In this document: in pieces, positions 1 through 10,904 of the stretch
Layout of the letters: every line of letters starts with the position of its first letter
Position numbering within the stretch: the first letter of the stretch is position 1
NCBI GenBank assembly: GCA_027943335.1
Contig: BSBK01002925.1
Coordinates: forward strand, 682,001-746,000
Length of the DNA stretch: 64,000 nucleotides
Direction: 5' to 3'
Source: Chamaecyparis obtusa
Taxonomy: Eukaryota > Streptophyta > Pinopsida > Cupressales > Cupressaceae
Notes under the pieces: generated by a model
The model's database searches: none
Told to the model about the DNA's origin: nothing
What the model saw: only the letters and a program-made list of their open reading frames with translations
Made by a program: the position numbers and the translations under genes

Positions 1-559
1 CAATGTTGAACATTTGTATAACCTCTAATTTATTCTCTGTTTAAGCATTATGTGAATCCTACCACAACTAATACTTTCCTTGATACGTGTTGAATGTATA
101 ATATCATCTTAATCTTACTTAATAATGTGGTCAAAACAATTATAATTTATGTATCCATCAACACTGAACATACTCCATCCATAACCCTCTTAATTTATTC
201 TTCTAGGTATACTCATAATATTAGTTTATATGAACTTCTTATGCAATAACATGTTTCCAATTTACTCTGACCCCCATAACTTGAGTTATTAAGATATTTC
301 CATGTTCCTAGTCTATCTCTTATAGAGAAAAATTAAGATGAATTATGGAATTAAATTAAACCAAAAAGTGATCCATCTTATACAGAATTGGAATTATAAT
401 AATTGATGGTTCCCAAGGGTCTCAAGAATCCCCTTGATAATGTACTGAAAGTCCATCATACTGTTTATTAAAACTATTAAAATTTATCTAAAATCTATGG
501 ATAAAATTGAGTCTACTTGGAGAAATGTAATGGGTTTAAGTTCCAATGTTGAAACATAG
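1..559 (-). other. Internal part of element D, no coding seen
   Basis: This AT-rich stretch lies on the internal side of a minus-strand LTR whose primer site is at 560-571, so it should be the untranslated leader of element D. I see no reading frame with protein-like composition. The rest of the element would lie left of the window. Confidence 0.4.
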
Positions 560-571
560 GCTCTGATACCA
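560..571 (-). promoter_or_regulatory. Primer binding site of element D (tRNA-iMet type)
   Basis: On the minus strand this reads TGGTATCAGAGC, the classic plant retrotransposon primer site complementary to the 3' end of initiator tRNA-Met. Two bases (572-573) separate it from an LTR that starts tgtcatgacc on the plus strand. Confidence 0.75.
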
Positions 572-573
572 AG

Positions 574-1449
574 TGTCATGACCATAATTTTCACTCAAAT
601 ACACACCAATTTTTTTTTTTTTAAAACAAGGTTTATAAGTTAAAGTTTTAGATTAACAGCTGACTAAAGTTGTATAGTTGATACAAAGAAGGTGTTGGCT
701 AACATGACTGATGTGATATAATTAACGCTCACCCCTAGCATAACCAAAATGCCCATCAAGTTCGGGGGTTAGCTATCAAGTCATAGTTCATTAAATTGAT
801 AATTCCCTAGCTGTTGGTAAATCAACTATTAATGATTTCTAAAATCTTTCATTAACCTTAAGATCTATCTTAGGTTTTAACCAAATGTTAACACATTAAA
901 GTGTCTAGGGTTGGGTAAGTGAATTCCTATGGTATTAAACAATGCCGAATTAAATATAGTCTAATTTTAAATCAAAATGAAAATTAACTAAGTTATTTAT
1001 ACAACTAGCTAAAACTGAACAATGTTACCGGAATAATAAATCAATCTAATAGCATAAATTAAATCAACTAGAAGAATTTACCTATCACATTGTATAAAAC
1101 AAATTAGTTAAATCGTAATAGTACAAAATTAATCTGATTAAACTTACTAATTTAATGTTCTTTTTTTTTCAACAAAACAAATTTCTCAATATAAAATGAC
1201 TAACGTATACCATAAAAAGAAAATATATTTTCTAATTAAAATAATCTATCAATTAAATATATTAATTAATGAATTCGAATCATTAAGTAATAATCACATA
1301 AAGTATAATATTAATTAACATAGAAAGAATGATTTAAAAAAAAAAATATTAATTTGTTTATATATATATTAATTAATATCATATTAATTAATATGATATT
1401 AATTATTAATATATTTACTAAAGGAAAATAAGTAAATATGTATTAATTT

Positions 1450-1522
<73 letters not shown>

Positions 1523-1954
1523 TAACTATATATTAAATATTAATAAAGTTATTAATAAAATTAATTTATAATAAAAAATAACAATTAAAAAAAATCAAAT
1601 TTTAAAAAAAATGAAGTGCCACTGCACTTTTTAAAGTCCCTAGCGGACCCACTACCCACAGCAGTAGTGACTACCGTAGCAGGCCCTGCCTGCCGTGCAC
1701 AGTACGTACCTGCTATGGCAAGTCCCTTTGCCGTGGTAGGGGTGGGTCCTGCGGGCCCCCCTAATAAAATTTTTAAAATGTTTTTATTTATTTTTATTTT
1801 TAAATAACAAACTTTTAAACAATCTGCTTACATTCAGCTATTTCATTGGCATAAGTTAATTTTTATTTAAATTAAATATATACACCCTTTTTTTATTTAT
1901 GTTTGATTTTATTTATTTTTTTAAAAGGTCTAGTTTAGAACTCTTTGGGGTGGG
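574..1954 (-). repeat. 5' LTR of element D, interrupted by Gypsy-C
   Basis: The sequence starts TG directly beside a primer site, so it is the 3' end of a minus-strand 5' LTR. The tgtcatgacc terminus with an iMet primer resembles Tekay-type Gypsy LTRs, but no coding part is visible to confirm this. The LTR is very AT-rich apart from a GC-rich patch at about 1615-1760. Gypsy-C inserted at 1954/1955, so more of this LTR may lie after 10904. I could not find its other end. Confidence 0.5.
1460..1518. repeat. (AT)n microsatellite
   Basis: Uninterrupted AT dinucleotide run of nearly 30 units inside the AT-rich LTR of element D, flanked by TTAATTAA-rich sequence. Confidence 0.9.
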
Positions 1955-3991
1955 TGTTGTTTTTGAAAACTCTTATGCCACTTAGGGCTGCCAATATGCC
2001 TTGAGACTGATGTTAGGAGTGGTTAGTTCCAAGTGTGAAAGCTTTGCAAGGCAACTGGACCAACTATAGGGACAAGACTGCCCTCTTCACTTCTGGCTCT
2101 GCAAAATCATGGCAGGTATACCTAATCCAGTAACTTATGGCATTTTAGGACTTTGGATTGGATTAAAAAAAGTAGATGATAGCAAGAGACTACTGAATGT
2201 TAACCAAACATTCATTGAATCTCAATTGCTATGAAGGGTAAAATGTCCTTGTGAAGGGTAAAGACTTGAAATGGTAATTATATAAAAATGCAGAAAAATA
2301 GCCCAAACCCATCAAACACTGAACTCAACTGAATGTACTAATCCTTGATCAGTGCCATTATCCATTGGGAAAATCATCAAAAATAAATATAGAACATGAA
2401 CCAACTACTGTCAAAGACTCAAAGCCTTAAATACAACTATTCCAGCCCATCCACTACTTATAAGATCCTTTTGTAGACAACCAAACTGAATCTATGCCCT
2501 ATCTGAAGTATATTTCACTTAATCCTAGATCAAGAACTAAAGACTAGAATATATGTAGAGGCAACCCAATGCAATGGATCAGAAAATCCAAAACTCATAA
2601 GACTGACACCAAGGAGAGACTTGAAAGCTTGAAATAATTGTATTAAGTATGATGAGTCATGTACATGTCTATACCAGAATTGAGACTACCACTTCAATAA
2701 CCTACAAAAGATTATGAAGTTCTATTCAGCTTCCTACAATGTGACCAAGTCTACTATTTTCCACTGGAACCAAATAGAATGGAACCATTACAAAGTCAAA
2801 ACTTCAACCATTTATACTATAGCTGCCTTGGAAACCCAAAATAGGTTGCAACAAGCTACGGACAGCTAGGGCTAGGGTTTCACCCACCAAACCCACAAAA
2901 ATAGTCAAAACTTAATGCAGGGGTAGGAAACCAAGCAATCTAGAGAGAGAAAATCTCAAATAGATCAACAACTATGAAAATCCACGAGCCAGGACATAAA
3001 ACCAAAAATTTTCATGAAACTTAGTCAAATCGGCCACCTACAAACAGCTTCTCAAGCACAAAACCACACTCCATCAGGTACAAAATCAATTATGCAATTA
3101 ACCAAAGAGCCCCTTGACCACTTCGCAACAACCATCACCACCAAACCAGATGAAAACCATCACCAAAACCATAAATTTTGGTACTTCCTATTGCTAGAAA
3201 CCCCTTAAAAATTCAAACCTATAAGTTAACGGCCATATGCATGGCGCCAAAAGTGAATCAGAGGTCATCATTCAAAATCAGATCAACTTTATACCTCTAC
3301 CGTCAAATCCTTTTATCTTTCCTGGGCTTTGCAACTTAACCCTTATCTTTAGTCATGCCACCGTGCGATCATGAACTTCACCACCATAGGAATCTGACTC
3401 CATCTTATAATTTGGTCACATGATTGAAAGGCACCAAACTAACCCTTGTATTCATGCGACCGCAGTCTCCTAGCCGTAGTCAACGGTCACAAACCCTACT
3501 GAAAAGTCCTCAGGCATTTTACCTCCACAACCCCGCAACCGTGATAATAGTTATCGCATGATCACATAGCATGAAGATGGGCTATGCGAACATGCAAAAA
3601 CCCACAAACCTTAACCATCACCGCTGAGAGTTAACATAAAACATTAGTCACATGATCGCATAGCCTTGAAAAAGGCTATGTGAACATGCAACTAACCACT
3701 ACTTACCATGCCTCAACCCTGCCAACAATTACCATGCCTTAGACCTAGGCCCACCTAATGCCACATGTTACACCACCATTCATTGCAACTACCAAGTCAC
3801 ACCTGCCACAAGACTCATTTTCACAAGCCTTTGAAATTGAATGGTGAGCACATGATCACATGGGTCTAACACCTCCCATGAGATCATGCACCAACCCCTA
3901 TATTTGCCATGCCATCCTCCCCTCTGAATCTCTCGGGCCCACTAACGAACTACCACATCACCACCTGCCATCGAGCCTTAGCAAGGAAGAA

Positions 3992-4045
3992 CCTTGTCGC
4001 ATGGTCGCAAGCCATGAAAATGGCCCTTGCGATCATGTGACAAGG
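3992..4045. repeat. Hairpin in LTR-C (20-bp arms)
   Basis: Arms 3992-4011 and 4026-4045 pair at 18 of 20 positions around a 14-base loop. The core GCATGRTCGCA recurs in the other LTR-C hairpins, but the outer bases (CCTTG/CAAGG here) differ and are matched in the partner arm. The same structure is in the other LTR at about 9597-9653. Confidence 0.8.
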
Positions 4046-4287
4046 TCAAAAGACCACCAAACATTCAGAGACTATGCAACCAAAGAGAAATAGACCACCC
4101 ACCAGGTCATTGAAGGTTAGGCACCTAACTACCAAGAACAAGAGACGTAGCGATGACCATCAGTCATAGAATCTTGGAATACCCTAACCTCGATGCATAC
4201 TGAAAACCCTTTCCACATCACTGCTCGGCTACCAATCAAAACTAAATATGTCACCACCTCCCATCGGGCCCCATCATAATGTGGCAC

Positions 4288-4341
4288 CCTTGTCACATGA
4301 TCGCATGGCCAAAAGATGACCCTTGTGATCATGTGACAAGG
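4288..4341. repeat. Hairpin in LTR-C (20-bp arms)
   Basis: Arms 4288-4307 and 4322-4341 pair at 18 of 20 positions. It shares the CATGATCGCA core with the hairpin at 3992-4045 but has its own inner bases. The partner LTR has it at about 9893-9948. Confidence 0.78.
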
Positions 4342-5292
4342 CAACAAGACTGCCACCTCAGCCTCCATGTCAGACAGTGAGACCACAACCAAAGAAGCTT
4401 TACCCTTTAAAAGTTTTGAAGACCCAAGCCCACCATTACTCAACCTCACAACTAAGGCAAAGTAAACTGCCAGCTAGGTCACCAGATACTAAGGGCTTAA
4501 CCACCAAAATTAGGTGACCAAGAGATAACCATGAGTCACCAGATCATGAAATGTAAACTTAATTGCCAGCCAAGTTGAACACCATAGAAAATTGGGACCC
4601 ACGCAGACAGGTGGCAAGTGGTCGCATGATCACAAGAAATAAACACCATGCAACTTTTCTATGTGAACTTACGACAACCACCGATCATGTCTGAGCTTTA
4701 ACCATGCTGGGCAACTTAGAAGAACAGGACCCACCGCACTGTCAAGCATTCAGCAACTATGTGACTAACCACCCACCAGGTCACTAAAAAAAAGATGTAA
4801 CTACCAGAAGACTAGAGAATTAGTGGCAAAAAACCTAGCAATGACTGGGCCCACCATCCATCACACCTGCGCAGTTAGGACTGACAAACAAGGAGTGCTG
4901 GCAAGAGGAAAGAAATGTGAGGTCAAAAACACACAAAGTTTTTGACATAGTGAAAGACTGAAAACACATAGAGTTTTTGATGCCAAAAGATAAGTGCACA
5001 AAAGCTAGAAGGCACAAGGTCAAAAATAATAAAGGTTTTCACATAGACCGAAAACATCATGGATTTTCAAAAACACTATGGGTTTTCGACACTTAGGCAG
5101 ATTTTGAAATTTGTTTCCTGCAGACCTTAGAACTTGAATATCTTTTTGGATTTTTACAATTCAGCATGTGTGATTTGGATTGGAGCAAGGTGACATAATG
5201 AAGAACACAGGGCTAAGAGCACTTCAAGAAAACTCCACAAGGAAATGGGCCACTTTCAAAAGATTTTGCATTGATAGGAAAATGGACTATCA

Positions 5293-5328
5293 ATGGCTCT
5301 AGTTGGGGACATGTATCTCTTGTAGGTA
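5293..5328 (-). promoter_or_regulatory. Polypurine region of Gypsy-C
   Basis: Directly beside the 3' LTR. On the minus strand it contains an AGAGATACATG block followed by a CCCC run and a short spacer before the LTR. The same GAGATACA core stands before the 3' LTRs of Gypsy-A and Gypsy-B, which marks it as the plus-strand primer region of this clan. Confidence 0.6.
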
Positions 5329-5493
5329 CAATGAGGACCTCAAAACTTTGGGAAGAAGCAGACCACCCATTGGAAAAATACAAAGACCTCAAAAAACACA
5401 GGGAACAAGCCAGGAAAGAAACACACAACAGGAAAGGGAAAGATATTTACAAAATGTACATTTTTTACAAAAACCTGCAGCAACAAACATGAG

Positions 5494-6825
5494 TTAATTC
5501 CTGCCTTTGTCAAAAATCTGATTTTCATTTCTTCCTTCATGAGGCACACCAAACATTTTTTTTTCATTTGTCTCCATAGGCTTGTCAACATGTTCAATCA
5601 AAAAATTAGGAAGAACAAAGTAACTGTCTTCATAGTGCATGAAAAAAAATTTTGCACTCTCTTCTCCTTGCTCACTATGAAGAAAAGATTCAGCATGCCA
5701 ATGATCAGCACCACTATACTGAAACTGATTTTCATCTACTGACTCATGCATGCTATGAATTGGAAACACAAAAGCCTCATACTCTACCTGTAGAAAGGCC
5801 TCGTTCATATCTTGACTTTGCATTTCCATATGTGTAACCAGCTGGACCTCAAATGAATAGTCAAATTCATACCCATGGGTGGAAAATGAACACCTTGATT
5901 CAATTAGATCTGAAACTTCCACATGTTCTTCAAACAAAAGATTGATAACTCCATGCAATGCACTATGCTAAACATCACGACAAAAAATGGGCTGATAATC
6001 ATCATAGTCTTCATCATATAAAGTGTTAGAAAACACTTTAAACTCACTACCCATTTTAGGATTATTTAATAACCCATCACCTAAACCTTCATGTTCAAAT
6101 TCACTAACATCACAATCCATTATCACTTCCTTATCTTCATACTCCTCATTGAAGGAGTGTTCACTTTCACCATTACTCTCTTCTTCCCATGCTTCATCTG
6201 ATTCACATGAGGACACATCAACATCACTGACTTCATCATCCTCACCTTAATTGCCACTGAAATCACATTCAAACATTTCTGAATGAATGGAGAATCATGT
6301 ACACCTTGACTCTGATTCCTGCTCACTACCACAATCTGAATACTCATCTAACAAAGATTCATCCAAAGTACCCTCAACATCAGACATGAGTTGCTCTGGA
6401 ATACAACATTCATTCCCCTTTTGCTGATAGTCTCTTTGCAACCTTTTCCATTCATCATCATCAGCAAACTCCTCTAAGAAAAACCACTTAAACTCAGTCA
6501 AAGAAGAAATGCATTTTGGGGGCAGATTTAGATACTAATTAGATGCAACCCCTTTGAGGGATCTCCCAAAAAACATCATGCTAACATCCTCATCAAAAAT
6601 TTGATATTCTACAATAAATCTATAGAATGCTAGGACATGTCTCACTGCTAAATCATACTGGCAATCAAAAGTAGGAATCAAACCCAAAAGCTCACCAGGG
6701 AAAGAATGAGGGGACTTTGGAAGAACATAGCCCAAAGGTCTATCCAACTTGAGGAAACCAAGTAGCCTAGACTGAATTTTCCTTTGATTTTCCATTTGAC
6801 TTGAAATAAGATGAGAGCCACTCAT
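5494..6825 (-). pseudogene. Gag-like protein with long acidic tail (Gypsy-C)
   Basis: One frame of about 443 codons, broken by stops near 6535, 6295, 6247 and 5965. The ATG at 6825 follows an in-frame TAA by a few codons, supporting this start. Residues about 50-150 resemble a retrotransposon capsid: a helix-rich segment with FDEDVSMMFFGRSL and, after the first stop, LPPKCISSLTEFKWFFLEEF, the arrangement seen in Tat gag proteins. The rest is very acidic (runs of D, E and S) with no zinc knuckle and no protease. I infer a structural protein of a non-autonomous element. Three stops are TAG/TAA where Gln would fit and one is TGA. The function of the acidic tail is unknown. Confidence 0.65.
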
Positions 6826-7174
6826 CTTATTTTAGTCCTCCCTTTATACTAGCACTAAATACTTGATAGGGAAACATTGTAATCATAAATACCTGGAAGT
6901 TTTGAAGTAGAAAACTTTGTTGACTAGGAAGAAAATGGCAAATCTAGAGCTCACCATGCAGCTCCATCAGGTTCTTTGATATGTGTAGTCACCACCTCCT
7001 TGAAGAGGAAAGAAAATATTTGTTTCTTCTTCCAACCAATACAAAACTCCACAAGTAACCACATTGTTTATCAGCAGGAACACTGATCAAATAGAGAAAA
7101 TTAGAGCTGCCACTCACAACTAGGTGAGAAAATTTAGCAAAAACTTGTTTGTTCATTTGACTCTTTCCAATGGC

Positions 7175-7555
7175 TCCCGAGTACAGTCACCATATTTTTG
7201 GTGACTCAGATGGGAAAATCAATTTGGTCAATAAGATACTGCACAATTTTGAAACCACCAGAGATTCTGACAGATACACTTCTTTTTCATTGTTCTCCCT
7301 AGCAGAGTCACAATCGTGTTGGTGACTCAGATGGGAAAATCAATCTCATCAATAAGATACTGCACAATTTTGAAACCACCAGAGATTCTAATAGATACAC
7401 TTCTTTTTCATTGTTCTCCCTAGCAGAGTCGCAATCTTTTTGGTGACTTGGATGGGCAAATCAATCTGGTCAATAAGATACTGCACAATTCTAAAACCAC
7501 CAGAGATTCTAATAGATACACTTCTTTTTCATTGTTCTCCCCAGCAGAGTCACCA
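7175..7555 (-). repeat. 121-bp tandem array carrying four primer-site copies
   Basis: Primer-site-like 18-mers begin at 7175, 7296, 7417 and 7538, exactly 121 bp apart. Only the last lies next to the LTR. The units between share a long common sequence, for example gatactgcacaatt and cttctttttcattgttctcc. The upstream copies have small changes (cacaa or gcaa for cacca). Confidence 0.92.
7538..7555 (-). promoter_or_regulatory. Primer binding site of Gypsy-C
   Basis: On the minus strand it reads TGGTGACTCTGCTGGGGA, three bases from the LTR end accaaca. This is the TGGCGACTCTGCTGGGGA type that I recall from Tat/Ogre elements, where a tRNA-Arg primer is reported; the tRNA identity was not checked here. 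Confidence 0.8.
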
Positions 7556-9157
7556 TCTTGTTGGTGTTTGAAAACTCTTATGCCACTTAGGGCTACCAAT
7601 ATGCCTTGAGACTGATGTTAGGAGTTGTTAGTTCTAAGTGTGAAAGCTCTGCAAGGCAACTGGACCAACTATAGGGACAAGACTACCCTCTTCACTTCTA
7701 GCTCTGCAAAACCATAGCGGGTATACCTAATCTAGTAACTTATGGAATTTTAGGACATTGGACTGGATTAAACAAAGCAGATGATAGCAAGAGACTACTA
7801 AATTTTAACTAGACATTCATCGAATCTCAATTGCTATGAAGGGTAAAATGGCCTTGTGAAGGGTAAAGACTTGAAATGGTATTGATATAAAGATGCAGGA
7901 AAATAGCCCAAACCCATCAAACAATGAACTCAACTAAATGTACTAATCTTTGATCAGTGCCATTATCCATTGGGTAAATCATCAAAAATAAATATAGAAC
8001 ATGAACCAACTACTGTCAAAGACTCAAAGCCTTAAATACAACTATTCCAGCCCATCTACTACTTATAAGATCCTTCTGTAGACAACCAAATTGAATCTAT
8101 GCTCTATCTGAAGTATATTTCACTTGATCCTAGATCAAGAACTAAAGACTAGAACATATGCAGAGGCAACCCAATGCAATGGATCAAAAAATCCAACACT
8201 CATAAGACTGACACCAAGGAGAGACTTGAAAGCTTGAAATAATTGTATTAAGTATGATGAGTCATGTACATGTCTATACCAGAATTGAGACTACCACTTC
8301 AATAACCTGTAAAAGATTACAAAGAAGCTCTATTGAGCCTCCTATAATGTGACCAAGTTCACTATTTCCCACTAGAACCAAATAGAATGGAACCATTACA
8401 AAGTCAAAACTTCAACCATTTATACTCTAGCTACCTTGGAAACCCAAAATAGGTTGCAACAAGCTATGGACAACTAGGGCTAGGGTTTCACCCACCAAAC
8501 CCACTGAAATAGTCAAAAACTTAATGCAAGGGTAGGAAACCAAGCAATCTAGAGAGAGAAAATCTCAAACAGATTAGCAACTATGAAAATCCGTGAGCCA
8601 GGATAGAAAACTAGGAATTTTCATGAAAATTAGTCAAATCGGCCACCTACAAATAGCTTCTCGAGCATAAAACCACACTCCATCAAGTATAAAATCAATT
8701 ATGAAATTACCCAAAGAGCCCCTGGACCACTTTGCAACAACCATCACCACCAAACCAGATGAAAACTATCACTAATACCATAAATTTTGGTACTTCCTGT
8801 CACTGGAAACCCCTTAAAATTCAAACCTACAGGTTAACAGCTATATGCATGGTGCCATAAGTGAATCGGTAGTCATCATTCAAAATTAGATCAACTTTAT
8901 ACCTCTGCTATCAGATCCTTTTATCTTTCCCAGGCTTCAAAACTTAACCCTTATCTTTAGTAACGCCACCGTGTGGTCATGAACTTCACTGCCACAGGAA
9001 TCCGGTTCCATCTTATGCTTTGGTCGTGTGATCGCAAGGTACCAAACTAACCCTTGCGATCATGGGACCACAGTCTCCTAGTTGTAGTCAATGGTCACAA
9101 AGCCTGCTAAAAAGTCCTCGGCCATGTTACCTCCACAACCCCACAACCATGAAAATA

Positions 9158-9209
9158 GTTGTCGCATGATCGCATAGCATAAAGATGGGCTATGTGAACA
9201 TGCGACAAC
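9158..9209. repeat. Hairpin in LTR-C (21-bp arms)
   Basis: Arms 9158-9178 and 9189-9209 pair at 19 of 21 positions around a 10-base loop. Outer bases GTTGT and inner bases ATAGC are specific to this hairpin and complementary between its arms. Confidence 0.8.
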
Positions 9210-9250
9210 CCATGAACCTTAACCGTCGCCACTGAGGGTTAACACAAAAT

Positions 9251-9303
9251 GTTAGTCACATGATCACATAGCCTTGGAAAAGGTATGCGAACATGTGACT
9301 AAC
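9251..9303. repeat. Hairpin in LTR-C (20-bp arms)
   Basis: Arms 9251-9270 and 9284-9303 pair at 18 of 20 positions. It has the same CATGATCACA core as its neighbours and outer GTTAG. A further, weaker member lies at about 9454-9499 and another at 9022-9069. Confidence 0.78.
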
Positions 9304-10904
9304 CACTACTTACCATGCCTCAGTCCTGCCAACAATCACCATGCCTTATACCTAGGCCCACCTAATGCCACATGTCATGCCACCATTCGCTGCAACTGTC
9401 AAGTCACACCTGCCACAGGACTCACTTTTACAAGCCTTTGAAATTGAATGGCAGGTGCATGATCACATGGGTCTAACACCTCCCATGAGATCATGTGCCA
9501 ACCCCTAGATTTGCCACGCCATCCTCCCCTCTGAATCTCTCAGGCCCACTGACGAACTGTCACATCACCACCTGCCACCGAGCCTCAGCAAGGAAGAACC
9601 TTGTCACATGGTTGCAAGCTATGAAAATGGCCCTTGCAATCATGTGACAAGGTCAAAAGACTACCAAACATTCAGAGACTATGTGACCAAAGAGAAATAG
9701 ACTGCCCACCAGGTCGCTGAAGGTTAGGCACCTAACTGTTAGGAATAAGAGACCTAGTGACGACTGCCAATCACAGAATCTCAGAATACCCTAACCTCGA
9801 TACATGCTAAAAACCCTTTCCACATCACCGCTTGGCTACCAATCAAAACTAAACATGTCACCACCTCCCATCAGGCACCAACACAATGTGGCACCCTTGT
9901 CGCATGATTGCATGGCTGAAAGATGACCCTTGTGATCATGCGACAAGGCAACAAGACTACCACCTTAGCCTCCATGTCAGACACTGGGACCACAGCCAAA
10001 GAAGCTTTACCCTTTAAAAGTTTTGAAGACCCAAGCCCCACATTACATGACCTCACAACTAAGGCAAAGTAAACCACCAGCTAGGTCGCCAGATGCTAAA
10101 GGCTTAACTGCCAGAATCAGGTGACCAAGAGATAACTGTGAGTCACCAGATCATGGAATGAAAACTTAACCGCCAGCCAAGTTGAACACCACAAAAAATT
10201 GGGACCCACATGGACAGTTGGCAAGCAGTCACATGATCGCAAGAAATAAACACCGTGCAACTTTTCTATGCAAACTTACGACAACCATCAATCATGTCTG
10301 AGCTTTAACCGTGCCAGGCAACTAAGAAGAATGAGACCCACCACATGGTCAAGCATTCAGTGACTACATGACTAACCACCCACCAGGTCACCAAAAAAAA
10401 GATGTTATCGCTAGAAGACCTGGAGAATCAGCAACACAAAACCTAGCAATGACTGGGCCCCACCATCCATCGCACCTGCGCAGTTAGGACTAACAAACAA
10501 GGAGTGTTGGCAAGAGGAAGGAAATGTGAGGTCAAAAACACACAATGTTTTCAACATAGCAAAAGACTGAAAACATAGAGTCTTTAACGCCAAAAGATAA
10601 GCACACAAAAGCTGGAAGGCACAAGGTAAAAAATAATGAAGGTTTTCACACAGACCGAAAATATCATGGATTTTCAAAAACACTGTGGGTTTTTGACACT
10701 TAGGAAGATTTTAAAATTTGTTCCCTGCAGACCTTAGAACTTGAATATCTTTTTGGATTTTTGCAATTCAGCACGTGTGATTTGGACTGGAGCAAGGTGA
10801 CATAATGAAGAACACAGGGCTAAGGGCACTTCAAGAAAACTCTACAAGGAAGTGGGCTACTTTCAAAAGATTTTGCATTCATAGGAAAATGGACTAACAG
10901 TGGG

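Larger units (their letters stand above)
1955..5292 (-). repeat. 3' LTR of Gypsy-C
   Basis: 3,338-bp copy matching 7559-10899 along its whole length with scattered substitutions, many of them C/T or G/A. On the plus strand it runs from tgttg to actatca; the partner copy ends actaaca. It contains the hairpin series described separately. Short reading frames here, such as 4129-4449, are not protein-like. Confidence 0.92.
1955..10899 (-). mobile_element. Gypsy-C: non-autonomous Tat-like LTR retrotransposon
   Basis: Complete element of 8,945 bp with two LTRs of about 3.34 kb, a primer site at 7538-7555, a purine-rich tract beside the 3' LTR, and a perfect 5-bp TSD gtggg (1950-1954 and 10900-10904). 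The 2.27-kb interior carries only one decayed gag-like reading frame. No protease, reverse transcriptase or integrase is present. Primer site, purine tract and LTR 3' end resemble those of Gypsy-A and Gypsy-B, so I infer it moved using proteins from such a relative, as gag-only and LARD elements do. Confidence 0.9.
7559..10899 (-). repeat. 5' LTR of Gypsy-C
   Basis: 3,341-bp partner of 1955-5292. It begins tgttggtgtttg beside the primer site and ends actaaca beside the TSD. The sense-strand LTR is therefore TGTTAG...CCAACA. Segment 7651-7715 is also found in the LTR ends of Gypsy-A and Gypsy-B. Confidence 0.92.

Noticed and set aside
1616..1807. GC-rich patch and 63-codon frame
   Set aside because: The patch is real but the frame ends in poly-Phe/Ile/Lys from AT-rich DNA. 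It is probably part of LTR-D; no gene or CpG-island promoter can be supported.
4129..4449. Minus-strand 106-codon frame in LTR-C
   Set aside because: It overlaps the hairpin series, and the partner LTR copy has only a shorter frame there (9871-10077) with different ends; not a gene.
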